Origin: Adhaeribacter_A terreus | GTDB lineage: Bacteria > Bacteroidota > Bacteroidia > Cytophagales > Hymenobacteraceae | Reading direction: 5' to 3' | Length of the DNA: 64,000 nt | Assembly: GCF_042657365.1 (NCBI RefSeq) | Contig: NZ_JBHSKT010000002.1 | Span: 434,001 to 498,000 of the forward strand | Part shown: positions 1-8,555 of the stretch, one piece after another | Layout: each line of letters opens with the position of its first letter | Numbering within the stretch: position 1 is the stretch's first letter | The notes under the pieces: generated by a model | Database searches by the model: none | Told to the model about the DNA's origin: nothing | What the model saw: only the letters and a program-made list of their open reading frames with translations | Translations under genes and position numbers: made by a program

Positions 1-1
1 G

Positions 2-2254
2 GGAGCTTTGCTTTATACTTCCACTATCCAGACTTCTGTTCAGGGTGTAAATACCGTTAATATCAACCCAGCTGTAGCGGTGCCTACCACTTTCTTTGTG
101 AGCATTGAGCAGGTTACCGCTGCCGATAATATGTCGATAGCATACCAGGATGAAACTCCGCTTCGTCCGGAAGTATTTTATTCTAATGGTAATATCGCTG
201 CGCCAGTGTGGGCTGATCTGGCTCAGTTTGTTGGTTTCCGTATTATGCTGGAAACTGTTCTTTCGGGTTGTCAGCCAGCGTCACAGCCAACAGCAATTAC
301 CGGCCCGGCTGCTATTTGCGGAACTGCCCCTGTAACGTATAGTGTGGCTACAGTAACTGGCGCTACAAACTATAACTGGTCTCTTCCAACGGGTTGGGTA
401 TTTGTTTCAGGCCAGGGAACGAATAGCATTTCTGTTACGCCTGGTCCAGCCGGCGGAACAGTTTCCGTTTCGGCAAGCAATAACTGTGGTACCAGCGCAG
501 ATCAAACGTTAGCAGTATCGATCAATCCGGGTGCTCCGGTACAGCCAGGTGCAATAACCGGTAATGCAGTCGCTTGTTCTGGTTTAGCCCAAACATATTC
601 GGTAGCGCCAGTTACGGGTGCATCTACTTATACCTGGACGTTACCGGCCGGTTGGTCTGGTACATCTACTACAAACAGTATTTCGGTTACTGCCGGTTCT
701 GGCGGAGGAACAATTAGCGTTGTAGCTTCAAACGGTTGCGGAAGCAGTTCTGCCCAAACTTTAGCAGTAACTACCAGCACTATTCCGGCTACACCTGGCG
801 CAATAACCGGTAATACCAGCGTTTGCGTAAACTCTACTAATACCTATTCTGTTCCGGCCGTAACCGGCGCTAACAGCTATACCTGGACCTTGCCTTCGGG
901 CTGGAGCGGAACTTCTTCTTCTAATTCTATTAACGTAACTGCCGGTACAGCTAGCGGTACTATTTCGGTGGTGGCTACAAATGCCTGCGGTAATAGCTCA
1001 GCTGCTACGCTTGCAATAAGCCTGAATTCAACTCCGGCTCAGCCAGGTTCTATTACCGGACCTACCAATTTATGCCAGGGTTCGGCTGGAACTTATAGTG
1101 TTGTTGCAGTGCCGGGTGCTACCAGCTATAACTGGACTTTACCTTCCGGTTGGAGCGGAACTTCCAATACAAATAGTATTTCAGCTACAGCAGGCAGTGC
1201 TGGTGGCAATATTACAGTATCGGCCACAAACAGCTGCGGTACCAGCACCGTTCAGACTTTAGCAGTTACAGCTACTGCAGGTTTACCGGCCCAGCCTGGT
1301 GCTATTACCGGTAGTGCGGTTGTTTGCTCCGGCGTTAATGTAACGTATTCAGTTCCGGCGGTAACGGGCGCTACTTCTTATACCTGGACGCTGCCGGGCG
1401 GCTGGTCTGGTACTTCCACTACCAATTCTATAAATGTGGTTGCCGGTACTGCTTCGGGCACTGTAAGTGTAATTGCAACAAACGGCTGCGGTACAAGTCC
1501 TGCTCAATCTTTAGCGGTTTCTGTATCAGCAATTGTTCAGCCAGGTACCATTACCGGAAGTTCAGCAGTATGTCAGGGTAATACGGCTACTTATTCAGTT
1601 GCTGCGGTTGCAGGAGCTACAAGCTATACCTGGACTTTACCGGCCGGTTGGTCAGGAACTTCTACCTCTAATTCTATTACTGTTACAGTTGGTACCACTG
1701 GTGGCACACTTTATGTAACGGCTACTGACGGTAATTGCACCAGTCCTGCGCAAAGCCTGAGCTTAAGTGTAAATGCATTGCCAGTAGTGCCAACAATTTC
1801 TACTGCGGGTGGTGTTTTAGCATCAAGTTCGGCAAATGGTAACCAATGGTTGCTGAACGGTACTCCAATTACTAACGCTACGGGTCAGTTTTACACTCCA
1901 ACACAAAACGGCTTCTATACAGTTACTGTAACCAATGCCAATGGTTGTTCTTCTACTTCTGCGCCGTATTCTTACTCTACCGTAGGTATTGCCGATGCGT
2001 TTGCCAATGGTATTCAGCTGAAAGTTTATCCGAACCCGGCTACCGATATGGTAATAATTGAAGCCAATACGAACCAGGAAATGCAGGTTGAAGTTTGCAA
2101 CATTATTGGTAAAGTAATATTGAAAACGGTTGCTCCATCTGCTAATGGTAAAGTTGATTATAAACTGAATACTACCTCACTTAGCCAGGGCGTATATTTG
2201 ATTAACATTAAAAGTAAGTCTGGAAGCACAACCAGCCGTTTGGTTATTCAATAA
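2..2254 (+). CDS. T9SS-sorted surface protein with tandem PKD/Ig-like repeats (5' end outside window)
   Basis: The reading frame is open from base 2, so the N-terminus and signal peptide lie upstream of the window. Six near-identical units of about 85 residues follow (roughly residues 94-600 counted from the TTG at base 8). Each contains an ITG...C segment, a TYSV strand, a TWTLPxGWSGTS segment and a closing CGxSxAQTLAVS, as in PKD/Ig-like beta-sandwich repeats. One divergent Ig-like unit (QWLLNGTPI...FYTVTVTNANGC) comes next. The last ~75 residues begin with KVYPNPATD and end SRLVIQ, a type A T9SS sorting domain. The protein is therefore probably exported by T9SS and attached at the cell surface. 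The repeats look like a stalk or adhesive scaffold; any catalytic domain would be upstream and unseen. Confidence 0.85.
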   Translation, partial: GALLYTSTIQTSVQGVNTVNINPAVAVPTTFFVSIEQVTAADNMSIAYQDETPLRPEVFYSNGNIAAPVWADLAQFVGFRIMLETVLSGCQPASQPTAITGPAAICGTAPVTYSVATVTGATNYNWSLPTGWVFVSGQGTNSISVTPGPAGGTVSVSASNNCGTSADQTLAVSINPGAPVQPGAITGNAVACSGLAQTYSVAPVTGASTYTWTLPAGWSGTSTTNSISVTAGSGGGTISVVASNGCGSSSAQTLAVTTSTIPATPGAITGNTSVCVNSTNTYSVPAVTGANSYTWTLPSGWSGTSSSNSINVTAGTASGTISVVATNACGNSSAATLAISLNSTPAQPGSITGPTNLCQGSAGTYSVVAVPGATSYNWTLPSGWSGTSNTNSISATAGSAGGNITVSATNSCGTSTVQTLAVTATAGLPAQPGAITGSAVVCSGVNVTYSVPAVTGATSYTWTLPGGWSGTSTTNSINVVAGTASGTVSVIATNGCGTSPAQSLAVSVSAIVQPGTITGSSAVCQGNTATYSVAAVAGATSYTWTLPAGWSGTSTSNSITVTVGTTGGTLYVTATDGNCTSPAQSLSLSVNALPVVPTISTAGGVLASSSANGNQWLLNGTPITNATGQFYTPTQNGFYTVTVTNANGCSSTSAPYSYSTVGIADAFANGIQLKVYPNPATDMVIIEANTNQEMQVEVCNIIGKVILKTVAPSANGKVDYKLNTTSLSQGVYLINIKSKSGSTTSRLVIQ
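281..1780 (+). repeat. In-frame tandem repeat of about 250 bp, six copies
   Basis: This is the DNA counterpart of the six Ig-like units. Segments encoding TWTLPxGWSGTS recur with the same spacing near 640, 885, 1135, 1385 and 1630 and are close to identical. The first unit (near 375) is the most diverged. Confidence 0.85.
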
Positions 2255-2273
2255 ACTTTAGCCTTTTATAATT

Positions 2274-2307
2274 AAAACGGCGCCTCAAAAGGGCGTCGTT
2301 TTTTTTG
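2274..2307 (+). terminator. Rho-independent terminator after the Ig-repeat gene
   Basis: A G/C-rich stem (AACGGCGCC pairing with GGGCGTCGTT, one G-T pair) with a short loop is followed by eight T. It starts 20 bases after the stop codon. Confidence 0.8.
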
Positions 2308-2554
2308 TTTACAGCGGTTGGAAATATTTTTAATTCAGAAGTTCCGGATCCAAAAAATGGGTGAAAAACTTTTTAACGATTGGATGTTTAATAGAAGCTA
2401 AAGAATTCCTGTAAAAGAGCTGCCGGAAGAAACAAATGTGTAACAGCTAAGGGAATAGCAGAAAGAATTTGTCTGATAATCTGGTTGGGTTTATTTTTGA
2501 ACTCGTTTAATAACACCCCAATAACAGTACCTTTGTAAACTTAAGATTCTGAAA
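2308..2554. other. Intergenic stretch with one promoter-like box
   Basis: I see no gene here. TACCTTTG at 2528-2535 fits the Bacteroidota -7 box TAnnTTTG and lies 20 bases before the lipoprotein ATG. No good -33 TTG stands 19-21 bases upstream. Confidence 0.45.
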
Positions 2555-3217
2555 ATGAAAAAATACTGGTTTGGGCTGATCTGTTTATTCTTACTTGCAG
2601 GTTGCAAAGAAGTATCTGAAATAACCGACGTTAAAGTTACCGGTCAGGTTATAGATATAACCACCAAGGCGCCACTTAATAATGTAATTGTAAGTCTTTA
2701 TGAAGACAATGATGGCCCTTTTATGGGCATGCATTTGCTTCAGACTTCTACTACTGATAATTCCGGGAAATTCAGTTTTAATTTTTCTTACAAGGAAGGG
2801 CCTTACCGAGTTTACGTGCAACGCGAAAACTATATGTACCAACGCTTGGAACAGGACAAGATTTTCAACCAGCAGCATATTTTCGATTTCCAGAATATAG
2901 AAGCATTGAAAAATGAGCAGCACATGGTTTTTGAAATGGACCCACTGGCATTTCTTTCACTAAAGTTAACCAAAGTGGTACCAGCTCAACCTGATGATCA
3001 GATAAAACTGGAAGTTGGAAAAAGATTAACCAATGAGGCCATAAGTACCTACAATTTTACCGGTTTAGCAAACATCGATTTGGATATAGGAAGTATTCCT
3101 GCCAACCGATTCATTCCAATTAGAATTGAAGTACAGGAGAATGGCAACCGGCGCACAGTTGAAGATTCTGTTTATCTTAAAGCATTCGAACGGAAAACCT
3201 TCAACATGGATTTCTAA
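2555..3217 (+). CDS. Lipoprotein with carboxypeptidase-regulatory-like domain
   Basis: The 220-residue protein begins with a lipoprotein signal (MKKYWFGLICLFLLAGC, lipobox LLAGC, lipidated Cys17). Residues 28-90 (VTGQVIDITTKAPLNNVIVSLYE...TDNSGKFSFNF) have the pattern of a CarboxypepD_reg-like beta-sandwich. The remainder is beta-rich with no motif I recognise. It is predicted to be anchored in the outer membrane facing the periplasm or the surface. It stands alone between a terminator and the histidine kinase gene. The substrate is unknown. Confidence 0.75.
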   Translation: MKKYWFGLICLFLLAGCKEVSEITDVKVTGQVIDITTKAPLNNVIVSLYEDNDGPFMGMHLLQTSTTDNSGKFSFNFSYKEGPYRVYVQRENYMYQRLEQDKIFNQQHIFDFQNIEALKNEQHMVFEMDPLAFLSLKLTKVVPAQPDDQIKLEVGKRLTNEAISTYNFTGLANIDLDIGSIPANRFIPIRIEVQENGNRRTVEDSVYLKAFERKTFNMDF

Positions 3218-3350
3218 GGCTGTACTTTCAGTTGACTGGTTTTGATTACTTTAAGACCCGGTTGAATTTTTTTGGTTAAATTTAACTTCTTTTTAAACCT
3301 GGTTTTTTCTGAAAGCCTGGCGGAAAGCTTGTTCCACGAAACTGAAATAG

Positions 3351-5882
3351 ATGGCGGATTACCCGGAAAAGTCGTTTTTGCAATCCATTCACGGAAAGGT
3401 GATCGCTGCTTTTTTAATAGGTGTGGCGGCGGTGGCTTTGAGCTGGGTGGTGATGCAGGTCGGGTTCCGGGAAATGCTGCAGACGGTGAATAAGCTTTCG
3501 GCACCCAACGAAAAACTGCGGATCGTTAATAATCTTTCCTATCAGATCATTCAGCTGGAGCAGTTGCAGCGTGCCAATGTGATCCGGAACCCGGAAAAAC
3601 CCGGCAACGCATATCATTCTGAAACGGCAAATTTCATCGCCTCGCTCGATACGTTACGACAGCTTAGTCTGGGAAATAAACTGCAGGTGCAACGCATCGA
3701 TTCTATGGAGCTGATCCTGTTGCAGCATAAAGAACTGGCCGATCAGTATTTTGGTTTGCGCGCCGATTGGAGCAAAAACCTTGCGCTTTCTAAACGGGTG
3801 GCGTACCTTTCCGATATTATTGCGAACGTAAAACCCGTGGCTGATAGCAGCGTGGTTACTACCAGCAAAAAAATTACCACCACCACCATTATTCCCAGCG
3901 AAACCGACAGCCTGGTGCTGGAAGAACCAAAGCAATCTTTCTTCAGCCGTTTGTTCGGGAGCAAAAAAACGGTGGCCAAACCGCGCCAGCTTTTAAAGCA
4001 GATTCAGGAAGAACTCAACGTGCAGATCGATACGCTTTCGGTGGCCCGGCAGGATAGTTCTATTTATGAGGTAGAAAAAGTGATGCGCCGCATTGAAAAA
4101 GATTATCTGCAGCGCCGCGCCCACATCCTGGACCGCGAACTGGCCCTGATAAAAAGCAGCAGTCGTTTGCACACCCAAATGCTGAATCTGTTGCACGCCA
4201 TCGAAGCCGAAGAATTGAGTTTCGGGCGCATCCGGAACAAAAATGCTTCGGAAGTGGTAACTGCCAGTCTGGAACGCATGAACCTGATTACGGTCGGGTT
4301 TTTCCTGGGCGCCGCTTTGCTGGTTTTCCTTATTTTCCTCGATATTTCGCGCCGCGACAAATACCGCAAAGCTCTGCAACTGGCCAAAGAAGAAGCCGAA
4401 AATCTGGGGCAGGTAAAGCAACGTTTTTTGGCCAATATGAGCCACGAATTACGTACGCCACTGCAATCTATTATCGGGTTTGCAGATCAGATTCTGGAGC
4501 AGGAAAAACCGCAGAAAGAAGCCGTTAAAGCCATTCACCAATCGTCGGAACATTTGCTGCAGATCGTGAACGAAGTGTTGGATTACAGCCGCATTGTTTC
4601 CGGGAAATTCACGTTTGAAGAAAAACCGTTCGAGCTGAAAAAACTGGCCACTGAAGTGATCACCACGCTGCAACTGCAAGCCCAAAAGAAAAACCTGCAA
4701 CTGCAATTTATGTTTGAGAATAGCGCCGCGCAGCATGTGGTTGGCGATCCGTTCCGCATGCGGCAGGTGCTTTACAATTTGCTCGGAAACGCCATTAAAT
4801 TCACGCCCGAAGGTTTTGTGAAACTCACGGTAAAATGTCTGGGCAAAGGCGAAAAACCATTCTTTTCATTTTTAGTGCAAGATTCGGGAATTGGTATTTC
4901 GGAAAAAGACCAGCAGCGCATTTTCAATCAATTCGAGCAGGCTTCGGCGGTTTCGCCGGAAAATTACAGCGGCACGGGTTTGGGTTTGAGCATTGTAAAA
5001 GCGCTTGTAGAAAGCCAGGGTGGTTATTTAACGGTAAAAAGTAAACCCGGCCAAGGTTCGGTTTTTGAAGTGCAATTGCCATTTGTAACGTCCGGAATTT
5101 CGGAAACTGAAATGAAAACTGTGCCGGAAAAAACGCTACAGGATTTTGCCGGAAAAGTGCTGGTTGTAGACGATGATGCTTTTATTCTGGAACTTTGCGC
5201 CACCATTCTGAACAAAAACGGCATTAAAAATTTCTGCTACAATTCGTCGCAAAAGTTACTACAGCAGGAATTACCGGAAGAGCTGCGTTTTGTGTTTCTG
5301 GACATTAGAATGCCGGAGATCAGCGGGTTGGAATTATGTAAAATTCTGCGTGAAAAACTGGGCCCGGAAGTGAAGATATTTGCTTTAACCGCACAGGCGC
5401 TGCCCGAAGAAAAAGCGACCATTCTTATGCACGGTTTCGATGGCATTCTGCGCAAACCTTTCCGCGAAAAAGAACTGCTGCAGCTGTTAAAACGCTATGC
5501 TTTTAGCCCTAAAAAGTCGGAGAAAACGGTAGAAAAGAACTTTGCTGCTTTGCGCCAAATGACCGGAAACGATGAAGCAATTTTTCAGAAGATCCTGGCA
5601 CAATTCATTTCCGAAACAACCTCCGATCTGGAATTGCTGGAACTTGCGCTTTTAAAAGATGAAACCGGCGAAAATGCTGCCGAGATCGTTCACCGCTTAA
5701 CCGCGCGCACCGGCCAGATGGGCGATCTGCAACTCTCAAAAAAGCTCCGGAAATTAGAAAATAAACTCCGCAGCGAAATTGCTTTTGAAAACCTGAAACC
5801 GGAAATCAAGTCTGTTTCGGAAGCAATAAACCAGATGATCCTGCTAGCCGAAGCGGAAAAAACGGTAGGGGAAACGGCTTAA
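3351..5882 (+). CDS. Hybrid histidine kinase with receiver and HPt domains
   Basis: This 843-residue sensor kinase has a transmembrane segment at ~16-39, a ~270-residue extracytoplasmic helical sensor region, a second membrane segment at ~309-330, a HisKA domain with phospho-acceptor His365 (NMSHELRTPLQSI) and an HATPase domain with N, G1 and G2 boxes (GNAIKF, DSGIGI, GTGLGLSIV). A receiver domain follows (acidic cluster VVDDD at 605-609, acceptor Asp651 in FLDIRMPE), then a C-terminal HPt domain with His781 (HRLTARTGQMG). This is a complete His-Asp-His relay needing an external receiver as final acceptor. The NtrC-type regulator 540 bases away on the opposite strand is the obvious candidate (inference). 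The last residues lie in a dispersed repeat. Confidence 0.92.
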   Translation: MADYPEKSFLQSIHGKVIAAFLIGVAAVALSWVVMQVGFREMLQTVNKLSAPNEKLRIVNNLSYQIIQLEQLQRANVIRNPEKPGNAYHSETANFIASLDTLRQLSLGNKLQVQRIDSMELILLQHKELADQYFGLRADWSKNLALSKRVAYLSDIIANVKPVADSSVVTTSKKITTTTIIPSETDSLVLEEPKQSFFSRLFGSKKTVAKPRQLLKQIQEELNVQIDTLSVARQDSSIYEVEKVMRRIEKDYLQRRAHILDRELALIKSSSRLHTQMLNLLHAIEAEELSFGRIRNKNASEVVTASLERMNLITVGFFLGAALLVFLIFLDISRRDKYRKALQLAKEEAENLGQVKQRFLANMSHELRTPLQSIIGFADQILEQEKPQKEAVKAIHQSSEHLLQIVNEVLDYSRIVSGKFTFEEKPFELKKLATEVITTLQLQAQKKNLQLQFMFENSAAQHVVGDPFRMRQVLYNLLGNAIKFTPEGFVKLTVKCLGKGEKPFFSFLVQDSGIGISEKDQQRIFNQFEQASAVSPENYSGTGLGLSIVKALVESQGGYLTVKSKPGQGSVFEVQLPFVTSGISETEMKTVPEKTLQDFAGKVLVVDDDAFILELCATILNKNGIKNFCYNSSQKLLQQELPEELRFVFLDIRMPEISGLELCKILREKLGPEVKIFALTAQALPEEKATILMHGFDGILRKPFREKELLQLLKRYAFSPKKSEKTVEKNFAALRQMTGNDEAIFQKILAQFISETTSDLELLELALLKDETGENAAEIVHRLTARTGQMGDLQLSKKLRKLENKLRSEIAFENLKPEIKSVSEAINQMILLAEAEKTVGETA

Positions 5883-5886
5883 AAAC
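5855..5886 (-). repeat. Dispersed 34-bp element, overlapping kinase stop codon
   Basis: Read on the minus strand, GTTTTTAAGCCG is followed by core CCCTACCG and a T-run. The element supplies the last codons and the stop of the hybrid kinase gene. Confidence 0.6.
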
Positions 5887-5905
5887 CCGTATTCAGCTTT
5901 CAAAA

Positions 5906-6300
5906 TCATTGCAAAAGCCATTGTTCAGCTTCAGCGCGGGTTTTGAAATTCTGAAAAGAAATATGTAACTGCGCATGATTTTGTAATTTAGTAGCTTGAT
6001 TTTCACGGAGTTTGTCAGCGGTTTTGATGCGGGCAACTTTCTGCAGGCGGGTTTTGCCTATCTCGCTGATAAAATAAAGCATGATCTCAGTATGATCCTG
6101 TTCGCTAACGGCAACAACGGTTTAGTTGAATCGATCAACAGTTTTTTTACGTCGTAATTCCGGATGTTCTCGATTAGTTTTTTCAGCGCAGCTTTAACCT
6201 CCGGTAAAGAAACCGAATGAAAATCAGGCCATTTTACGAATAGAATATCTGTAGATGGTTCGTAATTTAAACTAATTAAGCCATTCTGGAATAGAATCAT
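5906..6300 (-). pseudogene. Frameshifted STAS/SpoIIAA-like protein
   Basis: The first part (from the ATG at 6300, starting MILFQNGLISLNYEPSTD) reads well to LLIDSTK and then drifts into an out-of-frame tail. In the next frame the protein continues convincingly (VVAVSEQDHTEIMLYFISEI, then KTRLQKVARIKT...EAEQWLLQ) to a TGA at 5906-5908. One extra A in the AAA codon complementary to 6121-6123 would restore a single frame of about 131 residues (STKTVVAVSEQDH). It is therefore either a one-base deletion or a sequencing error. The mixed alpha/beta pattern with LLIDS resembles small STAS-like proteins; the family assignment is tentative. It lies between the kinase and the sigma-54 regulator. Confidence 0.7.
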
Positions 6301-6424
6301 ACAATCTTGTTTAGTTGTTGAATTATTAATTTAAGCCTTCCCTTTTTCGTTAAGGATTTAAACCTGTCTTCTTTAAAATAGTTATTACAATCAGTTTAAA
6401 CGGCCTTTTGTACTTGTGCTGTTT

Positions 6425-7756
6425 TTAAGGATCAATACCGTATTTCTGCATTTTCAAATAAAGCGTTTTCCGGTCTATGTTCAACAGGCGGGCAGCTTTG
6501 CTTTTGTTGAATTTCGCTTCCTGCAGGGTTTTGTTTATCAGCTCTTTTTCGGTGAATTCCTGGGCTGCTTTCAGATCCGGACCGCTGGGTTTGGTGGTTT
6601 GCAGTTCCTGTTCCATATCGGCGGGCAAAGCGGTTTTTTCCAGGGTTTCGCTGGGGCTTAAAAGTACGGCGCGTTTTATCACGTTCTTCAGTTCGCGTAA
6701 ATTTCCCGGCCAGTCGTAATGTAGCAGCAAAGCAGCTGCTTCCGGACTTACGTTTTTCACGTTGCGGTCCAGCTCTGCATTGGCTTGTGCTATGAAAAAC
6801 TGTACAAATTCCTGCAGATCTTCGCCACGCTCGCGCAGGGCTGGCACTTTTATGCTGAATTCGTTGAGCCGGTGAAAAAGATCTTCCCGAAACGTGCCGT
6901 TCTTCACACTTTGTTGCAGGTTGTCGTTGGTAGCTGTAATGAGCCGGAAATCTACATTTATGGTTTTGGTGCTGCCCACCGGCTGAATAACGCGTTCCTG
7001 CAAAGCGCGCAAAAGTTTCACCTGAATTTCGTAGCTCAGGTTGCCCACTTCATCCAGGAAAACGGTGCCGCCGCTGGCAGTTTCGAACAATCCTTTTTTA
7101 TCTTGCAAAGCACCGGTAAAAGCGCCTTTCACGTGCCCGAAAAGTTCGCTGGCCGCCAGTTCGCCGGAAAGCGCGCCGCAGTCTATGGCCACAAACGGTG
7201 CATCGGACCGCTGACTTAAAGCATGAATGGTGCGCGCTACATTTTCCTTTCCCGTACCGCTTTCGCCCTGAATAATTACCGACATTTCGGTTGGGGCTAC
7301 GAGTTCTATGTACCGGTGCAATTGCTCCGAAACCGGGCTGTAGCCTTTAATGAAAGCAGGTTTTTCAGCAGTTTTTGCTTCCGAAACCGTATCGTTTTTT
7401 TTCTGCAAAGCCTGCCGCACTACCAGCAAAAGTTCATCGGGAATTACGGGTTTGGTAATGTAATCGAAGGCGCCGCTACGCATGGCCTGCACGGCGGTTC
7501 GCACATCGCGGAAACTGGTCATGATGATCACCGGAAGCTTGGGGTTTTGCAGGCGTACTTTTTCGAGCAGTTCCTGACCGGTACCATCGGGGAGGCGGTA
7601 ATCGAGCAGCAGCAGGTTAAATTTGGTGAGCGACAGGGCTTTTTCCGCATCTTTGAGCTGGTGGCAAACTTCTACCGCAAAGCCCTGCTTTTGCAGAAAA
7701 CTTTCCAGGATCAGGGAAAAAGTCAGGTCGTCTTCAACCAGTAAAATTCTAATCAT
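6425..7756 (-). CDS. Sigma-54-dependent response regulator, NtrC family
   Basis: The 443-residue protein has three classic modules. The receiver domain has D9/D10, acceptor Asp52 (LLLLDYRLPDG), Thr80 and Lys102. The central AAA+ sigma-54 interaction domain has a Walker A motif at 164-171 (GESGTGKE), the sigma-54 contact loop GAFTGA at 211-216 and a Walker B region (GGTVFLDEVG). The C-terminal Fis-type helix-turn-helix is KSKAARLLNIDRKTLYLKM. With GAFTGA intact, it should activate sigma-54 promoters after phosphorylation. The best local target is the promoter at 8235-8250, and the likely phosphodonor is the hybrid kinase at 3351-5882 (both inferences). Confidence 0.95.
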   Translation of the reverse strand: MIRILLVEDDLTFSLILESFLQKQGFAVEVCHQLKDAEKALSLTKFNLLLLDYRLPDGTGQELLEKVRLQNPKLPVIIMTSFRDVRTAVQAMRSGAFDYITKPVIPDELLLVVRQALQKKNDTVSEAKTAEKPAFIKGYSPVSEQLHRYIELVAPTEMSVIIQGESGTGKENVARTIHALSQRSDAPFVAIDCGALSGELAASELFGHVKGAFTGALQDKKGLFETASGGTVFLDEVGNLSYEIQVKLLRALQERVIQPVGSTKTINVDFRLITATNDNLQQSVKNGTFREDLFHRLNEFSIKVPALRERGEDLQEFVQFFIAQANAELDRNVKNVSPEAAALLLHYDWPGNLRELKNVIKRAVLLSPSETLEKTALPADMEQELQTTKPSGPDLKAAQEFTEKELINKTLQEAKFNKSKAARLLNIDRKTLYLKMQKYGIDP

Positions 7757-7792
7757 GCTGCCAGTTTTGGGTGTCCGGAAAAGTAAAAATAC

Positions 7793-7820
7793 AAAAAGCC
7801 GGCATAAATACCGGCTTTTT
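7793..7820 (-). terminator. Terminator hairpin between PepSY-like gene and response regulator
   Basis: A perfect 10-bp stem (AAAAAGCCGG / CCGGCTTTTT) with an 8-base loop. On the minus strand it ends transcripts of the small secreted-protein gene before the regulator gene. Confidence 0.75.
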
Positions 7821-7866
7821 GATGTGAGAGCATAAGTGAATTTTATAGCTTTCGGAAAGGCAATTA

Positions 7867-8187
7867 TTACATTTTGTTACCTTCTTTGTCGAATTTCAGG
7901 GTAGTTTTTTCTTCGCCTTTTACCGCTTCGATCTCATAATATTCTTTTTCAGCTTTAACAACATAAGCAGTTGCTACTTTCCAGTCTTTAAAAGCGTCGG
8001 TTGCCAATGTAGTTTTAACTGTAGCCGGAAGTTCTTCGGCCGTAATCTTGGTTTTATTTTCGGTAGCAGCTGGAGCCACTGTTTGCGCAGGAGCGGCAGT
8101 TTTTGCAGGTGCTTTAGTACCCTGGGCGTTAGTAGCAACCGAGGCGAACATTACAAATGCGAGTGCTGAGAAAAATACTTTTTTCAT
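7867..8187 (-). CDS. Small secreted PepSY-like protein
   Basis: The 106-residue protein starts with a cleavable signal peptide (MKKVFFSALAFVMFASVATNAQG), followed by a low-complexity Ala/Pro/Thr linker to about residue 48. A compact C-terminal domain follows (ITAEELPATVKTTL..., FKDWKVATAYVV, EYYEIEAVKGEEKTTLKFD), with the helix-strand-strand pattern of BLIP-like/PepSY-like periplasmic domains. Such proteins are exported and their ligands are usually unknown. A sigma-54-like promoter and an upstream palindrome precede it, and the NtrC-type activator gene follows, so it is the likely output gene of that module (inference). Confidence 0.75.
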   Translation of the reverse strand: MKKVFFSALAFVMFASVATNAQGTKAPAKTAAPAQTVAPAATENKTKITAEELPATVKTTLATDAFKDWKVATAYVVKAEKEYYEIEAVKGEEKTTLKFDKEGNKM

Positions 8188-8234
8188 GGTAGTAATTTTT
8201 TATATATGATTGAATGTTTTGTCGGTAGGGCTTT

Positions 8235-8250
8235 TGCGAAGGCTGTGCCA
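8235..8250 (-). promoter_or_regulatory. Candidate sigma-54 promoter (-24/-12)
   Basis: On the minus strand TGGCAC-N5-TCGCA has the invariant GG and GC exactly 10 bases apart. It departs from TGGCACG-N4-TTGCW at two positions. It would start transcription near 8225, about 38 bases before the PepSY-like ATG at 8187. The adjacent gene encodes a GAFTGA-containing activator. Confidence 0.6.
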
Positions 8251-8327
8251 TAAATTTTGATTGCTTTGTAACTAAAAGAAAACCAATTTGTTAGTGTGTT
8301 TTGTTGTGCTTGCATTAAAAATGCAGG

Positions 8328-8346
8328 TTGTAGAAAAATTCTACAA
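8328..8346. promoter_or_regulatory. Perfect palindrome, candidate activator binding site (UAS)
   Basis: TTGTAGAAAAATTCTACAA has 8-bp arms around a 3-base centre. It is centred about 110 bases upstream of the predicted sigma-54 start, the usual distance for an NtrC-family enhancer site. No second copy was noticed in the window. Confidence 0.55.
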
Positions 8347-8405
8347 ATTGGGGCGTGAATTCGGGGAAACTGGGGAATTGTTGCCTGTGTCTGTAAGCCT
8401 CTTTT

Positions 8406-8439
8406 GACTTTTTGAGCCGAAAACCCTACCGTTTTTCAG
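8406..8439 (+). repeat. Dispersed 34-bp element (best match to consensus)
   Basis: GACTTTTTGAGCCG followed by core CCCTACCG and TTTTTCAG. I use this copy as the reference for the family. Confidence 0.7.
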
Positions 8440-8525
8440 AACTTCTGAAGTAGATTTGTTTTTCTTTCTGTTGTTCAGCGAATTGATGAAAAGCTATTTC
8501 GCGAAGGTGCAAACTATTTTCTCCG

Positions 8526-8533
8526 TAACTTTG
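8526..8533 (+). promoter_or_regulatory. Bacteroidota -7 promoter box
   Basis: TAACTTTG matches TAnnTTTG and lies 22 bases before the ATG at 8556. The -33 element is poor. Confidence 0.5.
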
Positions 8534-8555
8534 TCTTTTAGAAAATTCCTGAATT

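Larger units (their letters stand above)
8188..8555. other. Divergent intergenic control region
   Basis: This 368-base gap holds the sigma-54-like promoter, the palindrome, a dispersed element and a TAACTTTG box at 8526-8533 for the DUF3109 gene. I found no coding sequence. Confidence 0.6.

Noticed and set aside
281..1780. Possible CRISPR array
   Set aside because: The repeats are ~250 bp, contiguous and in frame, encoding protein domains.
3301..3335. Weak sigma-54-like sequence upstream of the hybrid kinase (TGGCGG-N5-TTGTT)
   Set aside because: The -12 GC is GT and the start would be too close to the ATG.
8406..8439. Idea that the dispersed element is a promoter (TTG, ~20 bases, then TA)
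   Set aside because: The spacing is suggestive, but TACCGTTTT is not TAnnTTTG, copies occur in both orientations between convergent genes, and some sit five bases from an ATG.
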